Assembly (NCBI GenBank): GCA_937123825.1
Contig: CAKZKQ010000084.1
Coordinates: forward strand, 1-37,212
Source of the DNA: an uncultured Pseudomonadota bacterium
GTDB taxonomy: Bacteria > Myxococcota_A > Bradymonadia > Bradymonadales > GCA-2716585
Direction: 5' to 3'
DNA length: 37,212 nucleotides
Shown piece after piece: positions 1-7,857 of the stretch. Position numbers and translations under genes: made by a program. The notes beneath the pieces are model-generated. The model was not told the origin of the DNA. It saw only the letters and a list, made by a program, of their open reading frames with translations, and made no database searches. Every line of letters starts with the position of its first letter. Positions within the stretch are counted from its first letter, which is position 1.

Positions 1-70
<70 letters not shown>

Positions 71-196
71 AAGGTTTTGCGCAAGTGATGCAAAATTCAC
101 TTGACAGAACAGATGGCCTGTTTTAAAGCCTGCATCCCATCGCATTCGTGCGCTGGGCACTGTCTCACTCACGAACCTTGAATGTTCAAGGACCAT

Positions 197-270
197 GCAC
201 CAGTAGCTCAGCTGGTTAGAGCACACGACTGATAATCGTGAGGTCGGTGGTTCAAATCCACCCTGGTGCA
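197..270 (+). tRNA. trnI-GAT: tRNA-Ile (anticodon GAT)
   Basis: A full cloverleaf can be folded: acceptor GCACCAG/CTGGTGC, D-stem GCTC/GAGC, anticodon stem CACGA/TCGTG with loop CTGATAA (anticodon GAT), and T-stem GGTGG/CCACC with loop TTCAAAT. The discriminator base is A at 270. CCA is not encoded (CTA follows). It sits in the 16S internal spacer, the usual place for tRNA-Ile. Confidence 0.97.
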
Positions 271-306
271 CTACCGAAAGTTCATCGAACGCTGTTTGAT
301 GTTGTC

Positions 307-379
307 GGGGGATTAGCTCAGTTGGAAGAGCGCCGCCTTTGCAAGGCGGAAGTCGTCGGTTCGAGCCCGTCATCCTCCA
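307..379 (+). tRNA. trnA-TGC: tRNA-Ala (anticodon TGC)
   Basis: Cloverleaf: acceptor GGGGGAT/ATCCTCC (one G-T pair), D-stem GCTC/GAGC, anticodon stem CCGCC/GGCGG with loop TTTGCAA (anticodon TGC), T-stem GTCGG/CCGTC with loop TTCGAGC. The second T-stem pair reads as T-T. CCA is not encoded. It follows tRNA-Ile by 36 nt, the classical Ile-Ala order of a 16S-23S spacer, but no 23S gene follows. Confidence 0.96.
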
Positions 380-458
380 TCTCGATGTGCTTCGGTCTTT
401 GAAATGTTAAATGAATGATTTTTGCTTTGATCCGAATGTTGGACCAGGCAGACGAACG

Positions 459-488
459 ACGGCGACTTACTTAAAGTCGCCGTTTTTT
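459..488 (+). terminator. Intrinsic terminator after tRNA-Ala
   Basis: A perfect 10-bp stem, ACGGCGACTT (459-468) and AAGTCGCCGT (474-483), with a 5-nt loop is followed directly by a T run to 488. It lies 80 nt after tRNA-Ala and would stop the rRNA transcript before any 23S gene. The U tract is present only in the + direction. The stretch between tRNA-Ala and this hairpin holds no gene; it contains TCTTTGAAATGTTAAATG near 390-412, which resembles the boxA-like element often found just before 23S rRNA. Confidence 0.9.
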
Positions 489-565
489 GTTTCTTGCGCG
501 CTTTCTCGCACACCATCTCCAGGCCAAACCACGCAAGAAAAGCTTGGTTTGACGCCGCGCCCTCA

Positions 566-1732
566 TCAGCGCTCCAAAAAACACTCGATCGGACCAAACG
601 GCAGCGTCTGATCCGTGGCCAACCCCATCTGCAAGATCCCCCGGTGCCGAGAGCGCAGGTGGTGCAGTGTCTCCTCCGAGGCGCCCCCAACGCGCTTGCT
701 CGACCCTGGCCCCTTCTCGTAGCCCGCTGCGGCGACCACAGCCCGGCCATTGGCGGGGTTGATGATGATCACCCGCGTGGCCGGTGGCGGCGGAAAAGCC
801 CAGAACATGTTCATATACCAGGTCTCGTGCTCCGGGGGCGGCCTGACAAAAGTCGACCCCTCGCCGAAGCGCGACACATTGAGCCCTTCGCCCGCCGGAG
901 CCCACGGGGCGCGGCGGCGCGGCATCTTGTAGCCCGAGGCCTTCTGGGTGATCTCAAAGTGCCGCGCCAGCCCGTCGCGGCCGCTCTTGGGCCAGCCCCC
1001 AGGGAAGGTCTCGGCGTCGGTCACCAGGTGGGCCTCGGCCACCACCGGGCCGGTCGCTGGCATTGAGAGGATCGGCATGCCCAGGTTGTCCAGATCATCG
1101 TGGCGGCAGTCGAGCACGTCCGAGCAGCGCCACCAGAGCATCAACTGATCGTGCCGCTCCATGGCGCAGGGTCCTGGGGGCGCTTCCAGGCTGACGTCGA
1201 GCATATAGGGGCCATGGCGAGCAGGGGCTTTGGGGGCATCGGCCTGGGTGTCGATGACGATCAGGTATGTGCCGGGTTCGACCACTTCGCGCAGCGCCGT
1301 GTCGTGTGCGGCGATGCACTTGGAGTCCTGGCCCTCATCGGTCAGCAGGTGCACGTCCACGTTGACGTCCTCACCGTAGATCCGATCGACGCTGGCCCGC
1401 AGCAGGCTGCGGGTCTTGACCTCGACGCGGTAGGCAAAGCCGCCGCCGGTCATCCAGACGTCGGGGTTGCACGCGTAGACGCCCGCCAGATCACCGGGGG
1501 CGTCGGTGGTGTCTCGGGCGTCGTGGAAGGGCAGCGCGTCGATCGTCAACGGATCGTCCAGCGTGCCTCGCGGCGGCGCAGGCGGTGGCTCTGGCGCGGC
1601 GTCGGGCGGCGCGGAGTCGTCCTGGGGCTGTGCCGCCGGTGGGGGCGGCACGTCGGGGGAGGGTGCCGGTTGGGGTTGCCCGCAGGCCCCCACCATCGAC
1701 GCCGTTGCAAGAGCCAGCCAAAACCGCTTCAT
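566..1732 (-). CDS. Proline-rich lipoprotein with PPC-like domain
   Basis: 388-residue protein. The ATG at 1732 is chosen because GGAGG lies 7 nt upstream and a textbook lipoprotein signal follows: MKRFWLALATASMVGAC, lipobox VGAC. After the lipid-anchored Cys comes a Pro/Ala/Asp-rich linker (about residues 18-60), then a region resembling a pre-peptidase C-terminal (PPC) beta-sandwich (about 85-175, ending ..VVEPGTYLIVIDTQ). The C-terminal half is not recognised; it has aromatic-rich segments and ends in a conserved-looking stretch with GPIECF. It is probably exported and anchored in an outer or inner membrane. It is transcribed toward the rRNA terminator and divergently from the ATPase cluster. 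No catalytic role can be assigned. Confidence 0.75.
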   Translation of the reverse strand: MKRFWLALATASMVGACGQPQPAPSPDVPPPPAAQPQDDSAPPDAAPEPPPAPPRGTLDDPLTIDALPFHDARDTTDAPGDLAGVYACNPDVWMTGGGFAYRVEVKTRSLLRASVDRIYGEDVNVDVHLLTDEGQDSKCIAAHDTALREVVEPGTYLIVIDTQADAPKAPARHGPYMLDVSLEAPPGPCAMERHDQLMLWWRCSDVLDCRHDDLDNLGMPILSMPATGPVVAEAHLVTDAETFPGGWPKSGRDGLARHFEITQKASGYKMPRRRAPWAPAGEGLNVSRFGEGSTFVRPPPEHETWYMNMFWAFPPPPATRVIIINPANGRAVVAAAGYEKGPGSSKRVGGASEETLHHLRSRHRGILQMGLATDQTLPFGPIECFLER

Positions 1733-1943
1733 CACACCACCTCCATGAGCATCACGCAGGCCCACACTGAATATGGGGCGCCCTGGCTTCCCCATGATAA
1801 ACTGACAAAGCACCAGGGGGGCTTTCTTCCCCGCGCTTTCTTGCCAAACGGCCCAGTTGGGCTTTCCCTGACACACTCAGCGCCGCCCATGTGGGCGCAG
1901 AGTACAAAATAAGCAGTCCAAGGCGAGCGCGGCGGTGGGGCGC

Positions 1944-1972
1944 TTGATTTTTACGGCATCTGAACGTATGAT
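1944..1972 (+). promoter_or_regulatory. Sigma70-like promoter of the ATPase-helicase cluster
   Basis: TTGATT (1944-1949), a 17-bp spacer and TATGAT (1967-1972) form a near-consensus promoter 20 nt before the ATG at 1993. The short leader leaves room for little beyond the ribosome binding site GGAGG. It is the only good promoter seen ahead of the cluster. Confidence 0.6.
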
Positions 1973-1992
1973 GAGTGGGTTTTGGAGGGACG

Positions 1993-2853
1993 ATGACACA
2001 GGCTGAAGACCAGGACGCCGGGGCGCTGCTCCAGACCATGCTCCAGAGCGTTGATGCGCTCATCACCGGGGCCAGAGACGCCCGCAAAGCGCTCCAGGCG
2101 CTCGCTGAGCCCCAGACGCTCTCCAGCGCGGCGCTGACCCACAAACACCTCACCAAGCTGCGTCAAACCAATCTGGACGCCTCTGAGACCCTCTGCGCCC
2201 AGCGCGAGGACTACCTCAAGGCGTTGGAGCCCACCCTGGAGCGGCACCGTCGCACCGCGCGGATGACCACCCTGAGCGCTCTGGGCCGACTGGCGCGCCA
2301 GCGCGGCCTTGAAATGACGCGCCTTGGCGACGCACCGCCCACCTTCCTCCTGTCGCCGTTGACCGTCGAAGTCGACTTTGAGGCGGGCTGCGCCCGCTGG
2401 CTCTACGCCAGGGAGACCGTCCTGGAGACCGGCCTTGAGCCCGGCCAAATCCTCGACGGACGCCAGGGGGCCATGGACCTGATAAAATCCCAGGCCGTCG
2501 ACTCCAAAGACTTCTTTGACATGCTCATGGGGGCGTACAAAATGGTCCTGGCCCTCGGCGGCAAGGCCGATGGAGAGCGCGTGGATCTGGTCGACCTGCG
2601 CGTCCCGTTGTCCACGCTCGGCGGGGCCGACTGGCGCAAAATGGACAAGCTCCAGATCTTCCCGCGCTACCTCATGGCCTACCAGCTCCACCGCCTGCGC
2701 CGCGACGGCCTGCTGGAGCACAAAGGCCGCCGCGTCGATCTGGGCACCGCCACCGGCAAGAGCACCAGCAACAAGCGCAACGTCCTCTTTGTCCCCACCA
2801 GCGCCACCGAAGGCCAATACTACCTCTCGATCCGCATGGAGAAACGCTCATGA
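1993..2853 (+). CDS. Unknown protein, first gene of BREX-like ATPase-helicase cluster
   Basis: 286-residue soluble protein of unknown function. The ATG at 1993 is preferred over the upstream GTG (1975) because GGAGG sits just ahead of it. The N-terminal third (to about residue 110) is helical and Leu/Ala/Gln-rich, possibly coiled coil. The C-terminal 80 residues contain a helix-turn-helix-like pattern (MAYQLHRLRRDGLLEHKGRR) followed by basic, Ser/Thr-rich sequence and a beta strand, which could be a winged-helix nucleic-acid-binding end. No transmembrane segment or catalytic motif is seen. Its stop overlaps the next start as ATGA, indicating translational coupling with the ATPase. By position it could be an adaptor or DNA-recognition subunit (inference). 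Confidence 0.8.
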   Translation: MTQAEDQDAGALLQTMLQSVDALITGARDARKALQALAEPQTLSSAALTHKHLTKLRQTNLDASETLCAQREDYLKALEPTLERHRRTARMTTLSALGRLARQRGLEMTRLGDAPPTFLLSPLTVEVDFEAGCARWLYARETVLETGLEPGQILDGRQGAMDLIKSQAVDSKDFFDMLMGAYKMVLALGGKADGERVDLVDLRVPLSTLGGADWRKMDKLQIFPRYLMAYQLHRLRRDGLLEHKGRRVDLGTATGKSTSNKRNVLFVPTSATEGQYYLSIRMEKRS

Positions 2854-4226
2854 GCGACGATCAGGGCGCCCAGACGCCGCCCACAAACCAGACCTCCTCC
2901 CCCAGCCCCGTTGAGCGCATGCTCAACAACATGGGAGCAGATCTGGCCCCCATGGTGGGGCGCCACGTCCTTGCTCGCCTGGGCGAGGGCGGACAGCCCC
3001 CCGAGTTTGGCGTCCGGCTCATCAACGTCGGCAACGAGAGCTACCTGAAGGTCCTTGAAGAGGAGTACTTTGAGGATCTGCTCAAGTTTGGCTCCTCCTT
3101 CAAGCTCGTCCAGGGCTACTTTGGCGGCGGCAAGACCCACTTCCTCTACTGCGTCCGAGAGCTGGCCTGGGAGCACGACTTCGCCACCGCCGTGGTCGAA
3201 CTCTCCCCCACCGAGTGTCCCTACGACGACAGCCTCAAGGTCTACCGCGCCGTGGCGCGCCGCGTTGGCCGCCAGCCCATCAAACCCTTTGACGCCGTCC
3301 TGGGTCTGCCCGCGCTCCTGCGCGAGTTGATCGACGAGCGCCTGATGAGCGCCCGTGCCGCTGGCCACAGCGAGGTCGACGCCCGGCTCGACGTCGAACG
3401 CTGGCTCCAGACCACCGTCTCCAGAGCCCCCTGCGAGAGCAGCTCCTACCGTCAGGCCGTCGTCGGCTTTGCCATGGCGCACCTGGAGCGCGACTGGCGC
3501 CTGGGCTCGCGCCTGGAGGCCTGGCTCCTGGGTGAGGCCGTGCCGCTTGGTGAGGTCCGCTCGGTGGGGGTGTACGAGACCATGGAACGCAGCAATGGTT
3601 TCACCATGCTGCGCTGCTTGACCCAGATGATGGTCGCCGTGGGCATGGCGGGCACCGCGCTGCTCTTTGACGAGGTCGACCGCACGCTCTCGGTCAGCGC
3701 GCGGCGCAGCCAGGTCATCGGCGACAACCTGCGTCAGGTCATCGACCTCTGCGGCCGCCACCAGCTCCCCCACACGCTCTTCATGTACGCCGTGCCGCCC
3801 GAGTTCATGCGCAACGTCGTGCCGGACTACCCCGCGCTCTACCAGCGCCTCAAGAGCCCCGTCCCGCTCAGCACGCGCAGCCCCCAGGCGGTCCTCATCG
3901 ACCTTGAAAAGCTCGATCTGGCCCCCGAAGAGCTGCTCACTCGCCTCGGAGAGCGCTTGATCGACCTCTTTGAAGTCGCTCGCCGTGCCAAGCTCGACCG
4001 CGCCGTGCAGTCCCACAACGCCCGCGAGATCGCCAGGGCGTGCGTGGACGCCTATTTTGAGGTCAATCACCGCCGTCTCTTTGCCAAAACCTGGGTCGAC
4101 TTCCTCTTCCATCAAAAGGCCGACGGCGAAGTCGCCCTTGGTCCCGGAGCCGCCGTCGACATTGTGTTGACTGGCTACGACGCGCTCATCAACTCACCTG
4201 CGGTGGACGACTTTGCCGACTTCTGA
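2850..4226 (+). CDS. BrxD-like (DUF2791) P-loop ATPase A
   Basis: 458-residue AAA-type ATPase of the BREX ATP-binding (DUF2791, BrxD) kind. Walker A is GYFGGGKTH (about residues 88-96), Walker B LLFDEVD (about 270-276), and a sensor-like strand TLFMYAVPPEF follows near 310. The N-terminal NVGNESYLKVLEEEYFEDLL before the P-loop is typical of this family. The ATG overlaps the previous stop (ATGA) with GGAG 8 nt upstream. In type 2 BREX, BrxD acts with the helicase BrxHI; here a second related ATPase and a similar helicase follow. It probably couples ATP hydrolysis to loading or switching the helicase complex on DNA (inference). Confidence 0.85.
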   Translation: MSDDQGAQTPPTNQTSSPSPVERMLNNMGADLAPMVGRHVLARLGEGGQPPEFGVRLINVGNESYLKVLEEEYFEDLLKFGSSFKLVQGYFGGGKTHFLYCVRELAWEHDFATAVVELSPTECPYDDSLKVYRAVARRVGRQPIKPFDAVLGLPALLRELIDERLMSARAAGHSEVDARLDVERWLQTTVSRAPCESSSYRQAVVGFAMAHLERDWRLGSRLEAWLLGEAVPLGEVRSVGVYETMERSNGFTMLRCLTQMMVAVGMAGTALLFDEVDRTLSVSARRSQVIGDNLRQVIDLCGRHQLPHTLFMYAVPPEFMRNVVPDYPALYQRLKSPVPLSTRSPQAVLIDLEKLDLAPEELLTRLGERLIDLFEVARRAKLDRAVQSHNAREIARACVDAYFEVNHRRLFAKTWVDFLFHQKADGEVALGPGAAVDIVLTGYDALINSPAVDDFADF

Positions 4227-5514
4227 GCAGAGCACACAGGCCCGCGGCCGCATGACCCTGGAGGCCATCCGCCTTGGCGTCGTGCCAGCGGCCGATGTGG
4301 GCGCCTACACCGTCGGCCGCGAGGCCGAGCTGGCCACCGTCGACGCAGATCTGTCTGACACCGACGGCAAGGGCGGCGCGGTGCGCGCCTTTATGGGCGA
4401 CTACGGCCTGGGCAAAACCCACCTGCTGGAGTTGATCCAGCACCGCGCCCTCTCCCAGGGCTTCCTCGTCGCCCGTGCCATGCTCGACGGCCACGAAACC
4501 TCGCCCAGCCACCCAGGGCGAGTTTATCGGGCCTTGATTCGAGGATTGAGGGATCCTGAGCGGCCTTATGAAGAGGGCACCGCTTTGGAGAGGCTCCTGG
4601 CGCGCGCTAGCGCCGAGCCCAAAGCCCTGGAGCGCTTTGCCGTCGATGCCCAGGCCAAGACCCCCGAAGCAGGACTGGCGGCAGGCGCGCACCTCTATAT
4701 CACACCCGCGCTGCGCTACGCGCGCCACCTCTATCATCCCAACGCTTCTCCTGGCGCCGTGGCAGACCGGGAGTTGTTGCTCAGTTGGCTTGGCGGGCAG
4801 GCCTCCATGGCGGGGCAGGGCCTGGAGCAGCGCCTCTCGTCGCACTGTGGCAGCAACCAGGGGCGTCTCTACAGCCTGCAAGACTATCGGCCCTGGGCGC
4901 GGATCTATGCCTATCTGGTCAGCGGTCTGGGCACGCTGGCCCGCGCCGTGGGTTATAAGGGGCTCGTGGTGGTTCTGGATGAGGCCGAGTTCTATGCTGT
5001 GCTCTCGGGCGAAAACCGCGCCCACGCCCGGCGCCTCTTTAAGGCGCTGGCGCTGGCCTCGGTGGGGCAAGAGGAGGGCACGCTGCCCTTTGACGCCGCC
5101 GAGCTTGATCCGGGCGGCGCGGGCATCCAGCGCACCCTGCCTGCGCGCTACGGCGATCACCCCGGACTTTATACCGTTTTGGCCATGACCCCGCAGAAGG
5201 CGGGCATGGACGCGCTGCGGGCGGCGGTGCCGTGGCGCAGGATCTCGGACCTGAAGGGCCTGGAGCGAGAGCACTATGTGGAACTGGCCCGGCAGGTCCT
5301 GGTCCTCTACAAAAACTCCCATCCGGGGATCAACCTCCCCGACGCCATCATTGGACCGCTGGCGCAGGTCATGACCGGCTTGATCGGCACCGGGTACATT
5401 GCCAACCCGCGCCAGGGCGTGAAATTCATCGTCGAGTTTCTGGATGTGGTGCGCTTTGCACCCCAGGATGTGGCCGAGATGGTCCGCAACCTACAGCGAT
5501 TGCTTGTTTTTTAA
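4213..5514 (+). CDS. BrxD-like (DUF2791) P-loop ATPase B
   Basis: 433-residue ATPase related to its upstream neighbour but clearly diverged. Walker A is GDYGLGKTHLL (about residues 60-70) and Walker B VVVLDEAEF (about 251-259). The start is uncertain: TTG 4213 overlaps the upstream gene by 14 nt and keeps the ARGRMTLEAIRLGVVP helix that precedes the family core, while ATG 4252 would give 420 residues with a poor ribosome binding site. The C-terminal 60 residues (IANPRQGVKFIVEFLDVV) look like the alpha-helical lid that ends BrxD proteins. Two non-identical ATPases encoded side by side suggest a hetero-oligomeric ring or a division between regulator and motor (inference). Confidence 0.83.
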   Translation: MPTSEQSTQARGRMTLEAIRLGVVPAADVGAYTVGREAELATVDADLSDTDGKGGAVRAFMGDYGLGKTHLLELIQHRALSQGFLVARAMLDGHETSPSHPGRVYRALIRGLRDPERPYEEGTALERLLARASAEPKALERFAVDAQAKTPEAGLAAGAHLYITPALRYARHLYHPNASPGAVADRELLLSWLGGQASMAGQGLEQRLSSHCGSNQGRLYSLQDYRPWARIYAYLVSGLGTLARAVGYKGLVVVLDEAEFYAVLSGENRAHARRLFKALALASVGQEEGTLPFDAAELDPGGAGIQRTLPARYGDHPGLYTVLAMTPQKAGMDALRAAVPWRRISDLKGLEREHYVELARQVLVLYKNSHPGINLPDAIIGPLAQVMTGLIGTGYIANPRQGVKFIVEFLDVVRFAPQDVAEMVRNLQRLLVF

Positions 5515-5544
5515 ACGGGTGGGGTGGGGCAAGTTGGTTTCTAT

Positions 5545-5664
5545 GGGGGCTGCGCCCCCTCATGCCCCCCTTTTTGTGCCTGGTTTGGGCCGCTTTGCTT
5601 TGAGATGGGCCGTTGAGGATGGGGGGCCTGCCCCCCAAACCCCCCGCCAGGGGCGCGCCCCTGG
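5545..5664 (+). repeat. Cluster of GC-rich palindromes (REP-like) inside the cluster
   Basis: The 207-nt gap between ATPase B and the helicase contains three hairpin-forming units: GGGGGC-TGC-GCCCCC (5545-5559), GGGGGG-CCTG-CCCCCC (5621-5636) and the perfect 18-bp palindrome CCAGGGGCGCGCCCCTGG (5647-5664). It resembles the REP-type intergenic palindromes found in many GC-rich genomes. It may act as an RNA-stability element or partial terminator that lowers helicase expression relative to the ATPases. No ORF of interest lies here. Confidence 0.6.
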
Positions 5665-5721
5665 ACCTGCATGATTTTTGGTGTTGGTGGTTTGGTTTTT
5701 GGAACGCATGGAGTGCCTGGG

Positions 5722-7857
5722 ATGAACCCACAACCCGTTGAAGCGCGCGTGCGCAAGCGACTGCCCCATACGTGGCATGCCTTTTTTGGCCGCTTTGGTC
5801 GCCTGACCCCCATTCAAGGACAGGTCGCGGCGCCGATCGTTGGGGGTGAACCGGTCATGGCGATCGCGCCGACCGCCTCGGGCAAGACCGAAGCGGTGCT
5901 GGCGCCCTTGTTGGAGCGAGTTTATGGCCCTGAACTGGGGTGGGAGGGGCTGCGGGTGCTGGTCATCAGCCCCACCAGGGCCCTGTGCAATGACCTGATG
6001 CGACGTTTGCGCCAGCCTGTGGAGCGCTGCCGTCTGCGGATCGAGGTCAAGAGCGGCGATTCGTCTCACTTCAACGCGCAAAACCCGCCCGACATCCTCA
6101 TCACCACCCCCGAATCCCTCGACTCCATGCTCTGCAGGCGCCCCAAAGCCCTGCGCAGCGTCTGCGCCATCATGATCGACGAGCTTCACCTGCTCGCCAG
6201 CGCCCCCCGAGGCGACCAATTGCAGTGTTTGCTGGCCAGATTGAGCAAGGTGGCCACCGAAGCGGTGCAGATCTGCGCCGCGTCGGCCACCGTCCCCAAC
6301 GCTCAGGCGGTCGCCAGCGCCTTTCTGGGGCCAGAGGCCCGGATTGAGGCGGCCACAAGAGGCCCTGGAGGGCGCAAACAGCGCCAGATCGAGGCCGAGC
6401 TTGATGAAGTCGAGGCGCTGACCGCTGCCGCCGCCGCCATCGAGGCGCGTTTCATCGCCAAACCGGGCCAGAAACTCCTCGTCTTCGCCAACAGCCGCAC
6501 CCAGGTCGAGACCCTGGCGGCGGAAATGGGCAAAAACCAGCAGCTCGCCGGTCGCGTCTACGCCCACCATGGCAGTTTGTCTCGCGCGGAGCGCCTCAGA
6601 TCGGAGCGAGGCTTCCTTGATGCGCCCTCGGCGGTCTGTGTGGCCACGCTGACGCTCGAAATTGGCGTCGATATCGGCGACGTGGACCAGGTGATCCTCC
6701 TGGCGCCGCCCCCAAACGTCGCCTCACTGCTGCAACGCGTGGGTCGCGGCAACCGGCGAGGCGACTTGACCCGCGTTTGGTGCCTCTACAGCGGCGATTT
6801 TGAGCGCCTGCGCTTTGAACATCTGCTCGAATGCGCCCGCAACGGAGACTTCTTCGCCGACACCGTCCCCTTTCGGCCCTCGGTGGTGGCCCAACAGGCC
6901 CTCTCGCTGCTCTTTCAGAACCCCGCGCGGTGGGTTTCGGCCCGCGCGCTGCACGCAAGACTCCCCGCGTCCGGCCTTTCGAGGCTCGCTGTGGAGGATT
7001 GCGGCGCGATCTTAACGCAGATGACCGCCGATGGGTGGCTGCGCGAGGACTCCAAGGGGCGTCTGCTGGCCGAAGACAAGGCGGTGAAGGCCTACGAGGC
7101 CGGTCGGATGCACGTCAACTTCCACGTCGAGAACGATCTGCAGGTCGTGGACGCCACCACAGGCCGCGCCGTGGGCCGCATCCGGCTCGACAGCGGCGCC
7201 AGAGGCCGCCTCAAGCGCGGAGAATCGCTCTCGGTCTCGCTGGGGGGCCAGCGTCGGCAGGTGACCAGCCTCTCAAGCCACCGCATCACCGTCCGCAGTG
7301 GGTCTGGAAAGGCCGGAGAGCAGGCCGGCGGCTTCATCTCTCGGGAAGCGCCGCGCTACAGCTTTGGACTGGCGCAGTCTCTGGCCCACTTCCTGGGGCT
7401 GCCGCCAAACACCATCCTGGTGGATCACTCGGACGACAAGTGGCACCTGGTCCACTTCTGGGGCTCGATCTGGGGTCGCCTGCTTGAAGGGGTCCTGCGG
7501 GCCTCCAAAGGGCGCCGCATTCACCTGCGCCCCCACCCCTTCATCACCCCCATGATGCCCGGGCTCTTGCCCAGTGAAGGCCAGGGGTTGGGGACACCCG
7601 CCGAGATCCGCCTTTGGGCGCAGATGGCCATCGAGGGAGACTTGATGGGGTTTGCCAAGATGCTGGAGCCCGGCCCGATGCTCTCTTCGGTCCCTGCGCC
7701 GATCGTGCTGCGCTGGGTGACCGAGGCCATGGACTTTGATCGCTTTGTGCCCTTGGCCGCCAACGTCCGCGTGGTCAAAGGCCCGTGGCAGGCGTTGGTC
7801 CAGGCCAAACACGGCCAGTCCGAACCAGAAGAGGAGAACGCCGATGTGGACCTTTGA
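5722..7857 (+). CDS. Lhr/BrxHI-like superfamily 2 DEAD/DEAH-box helicase
   Basis: 711-residue helicase. The ATG at 5722 is chosen because GGAG lies 8 nt upstream; an in-frame ATG at 5671 has none. Motifs in order: Q-motif region RLTPIQGQ, motif I APTASGKTE (about residue 49), Ia SPTRALCNDL, II IDELH (about 152), III SATVPN, IV LVFANSRTQVE, V ATLTLEIGVDIGDV, VI QRVGRGNRRGD (about 338-348). Motif II is DELH rather than DEAH. About 360 residues follow the helicase core, with a wHTH-like stretch and Lhr-like beta-rich sequence, as in BrxHI of type 2 BREX. It probably translocates on or unwinds DNA with the two upstream ATPases. Its 3' end overlaps the next gene by 14 nt. Confidence 0.88.
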   Translation: MNPQPVEARVRKRLPHTWHAFFGRFGRLTPIQGQVAAPIVGGEPVMAIAPTASGKTEAVLAPLLERVYGPELGWEGLRVLVISPTRALCNDLMRRLRQPVERCRLRIEVKSGDSSHFNAQNPPDILITTPESLDSMLCRRPKALRSVCAIMIDELHLLASAPRGDQLQCLLARLSKVATEAVQICAASATVPNAQAVASAFLGPEARIEAATRGPGGRKQRQIEAELDEVEALTAAAAAIEARFIAKPGQKLLVFANSRTQVETLAAEMGKNQQLAGRVYAHHGSLSRAERLRSERGFLDAPSAVCVATLTLEIGVDIGDVDQVILLAPPPNVASLLQRVGRGNRRGDLTRVWCLYSGDFERLRFEHLLECARNGDFFADTVPFRPSVVAQQALSLLFQNPARWVSARALHARLPASGLSRLAVEDCGAILTQMTADGWLREDSKGRLLAEDKAVKAYEAGRMHVNFHVENDLQVVDATTGRAVGRIRLDSGARGRLKRGESLSVSLGGQRRQVTSLSSHRITVRSGSGKAGEQAGGFISREAPRYSFGLAQSLAHFLGLPPNTILVDHSDDKWHLVHFWGSIWGRLLEGVLRASKGRRIHLRPHPFITPMMPGLLPSEGQGLGTPAEIRLWAQMAIEGDLMGFAKMLEPGPMLSSVPAPIVLRWVTEAMDFDRFVPLAANVRVVKGPWQALVQAKHGQSEPEEENADVDL

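Noticed and set aside
355..371. T-stem mismatch as evidence that tRNA-Ala is a pseudogene
   Set aside because: Only one non-canonical pair; all other stems, the anticodon loop and spacing are intact.
380..565. Possible start of 23S rRNA after tRNA-Ala
   Set aside because: No 23S 5' sequence is recognisable, and a terminator plus a protein gene in the opposite direction follow.
1100..1912. Plus-strand frame opposite the lipoprotein
   Set aside because: Gly/Arg-rich shadow; the minus frame has a lipoprotein signal and ribosome site.
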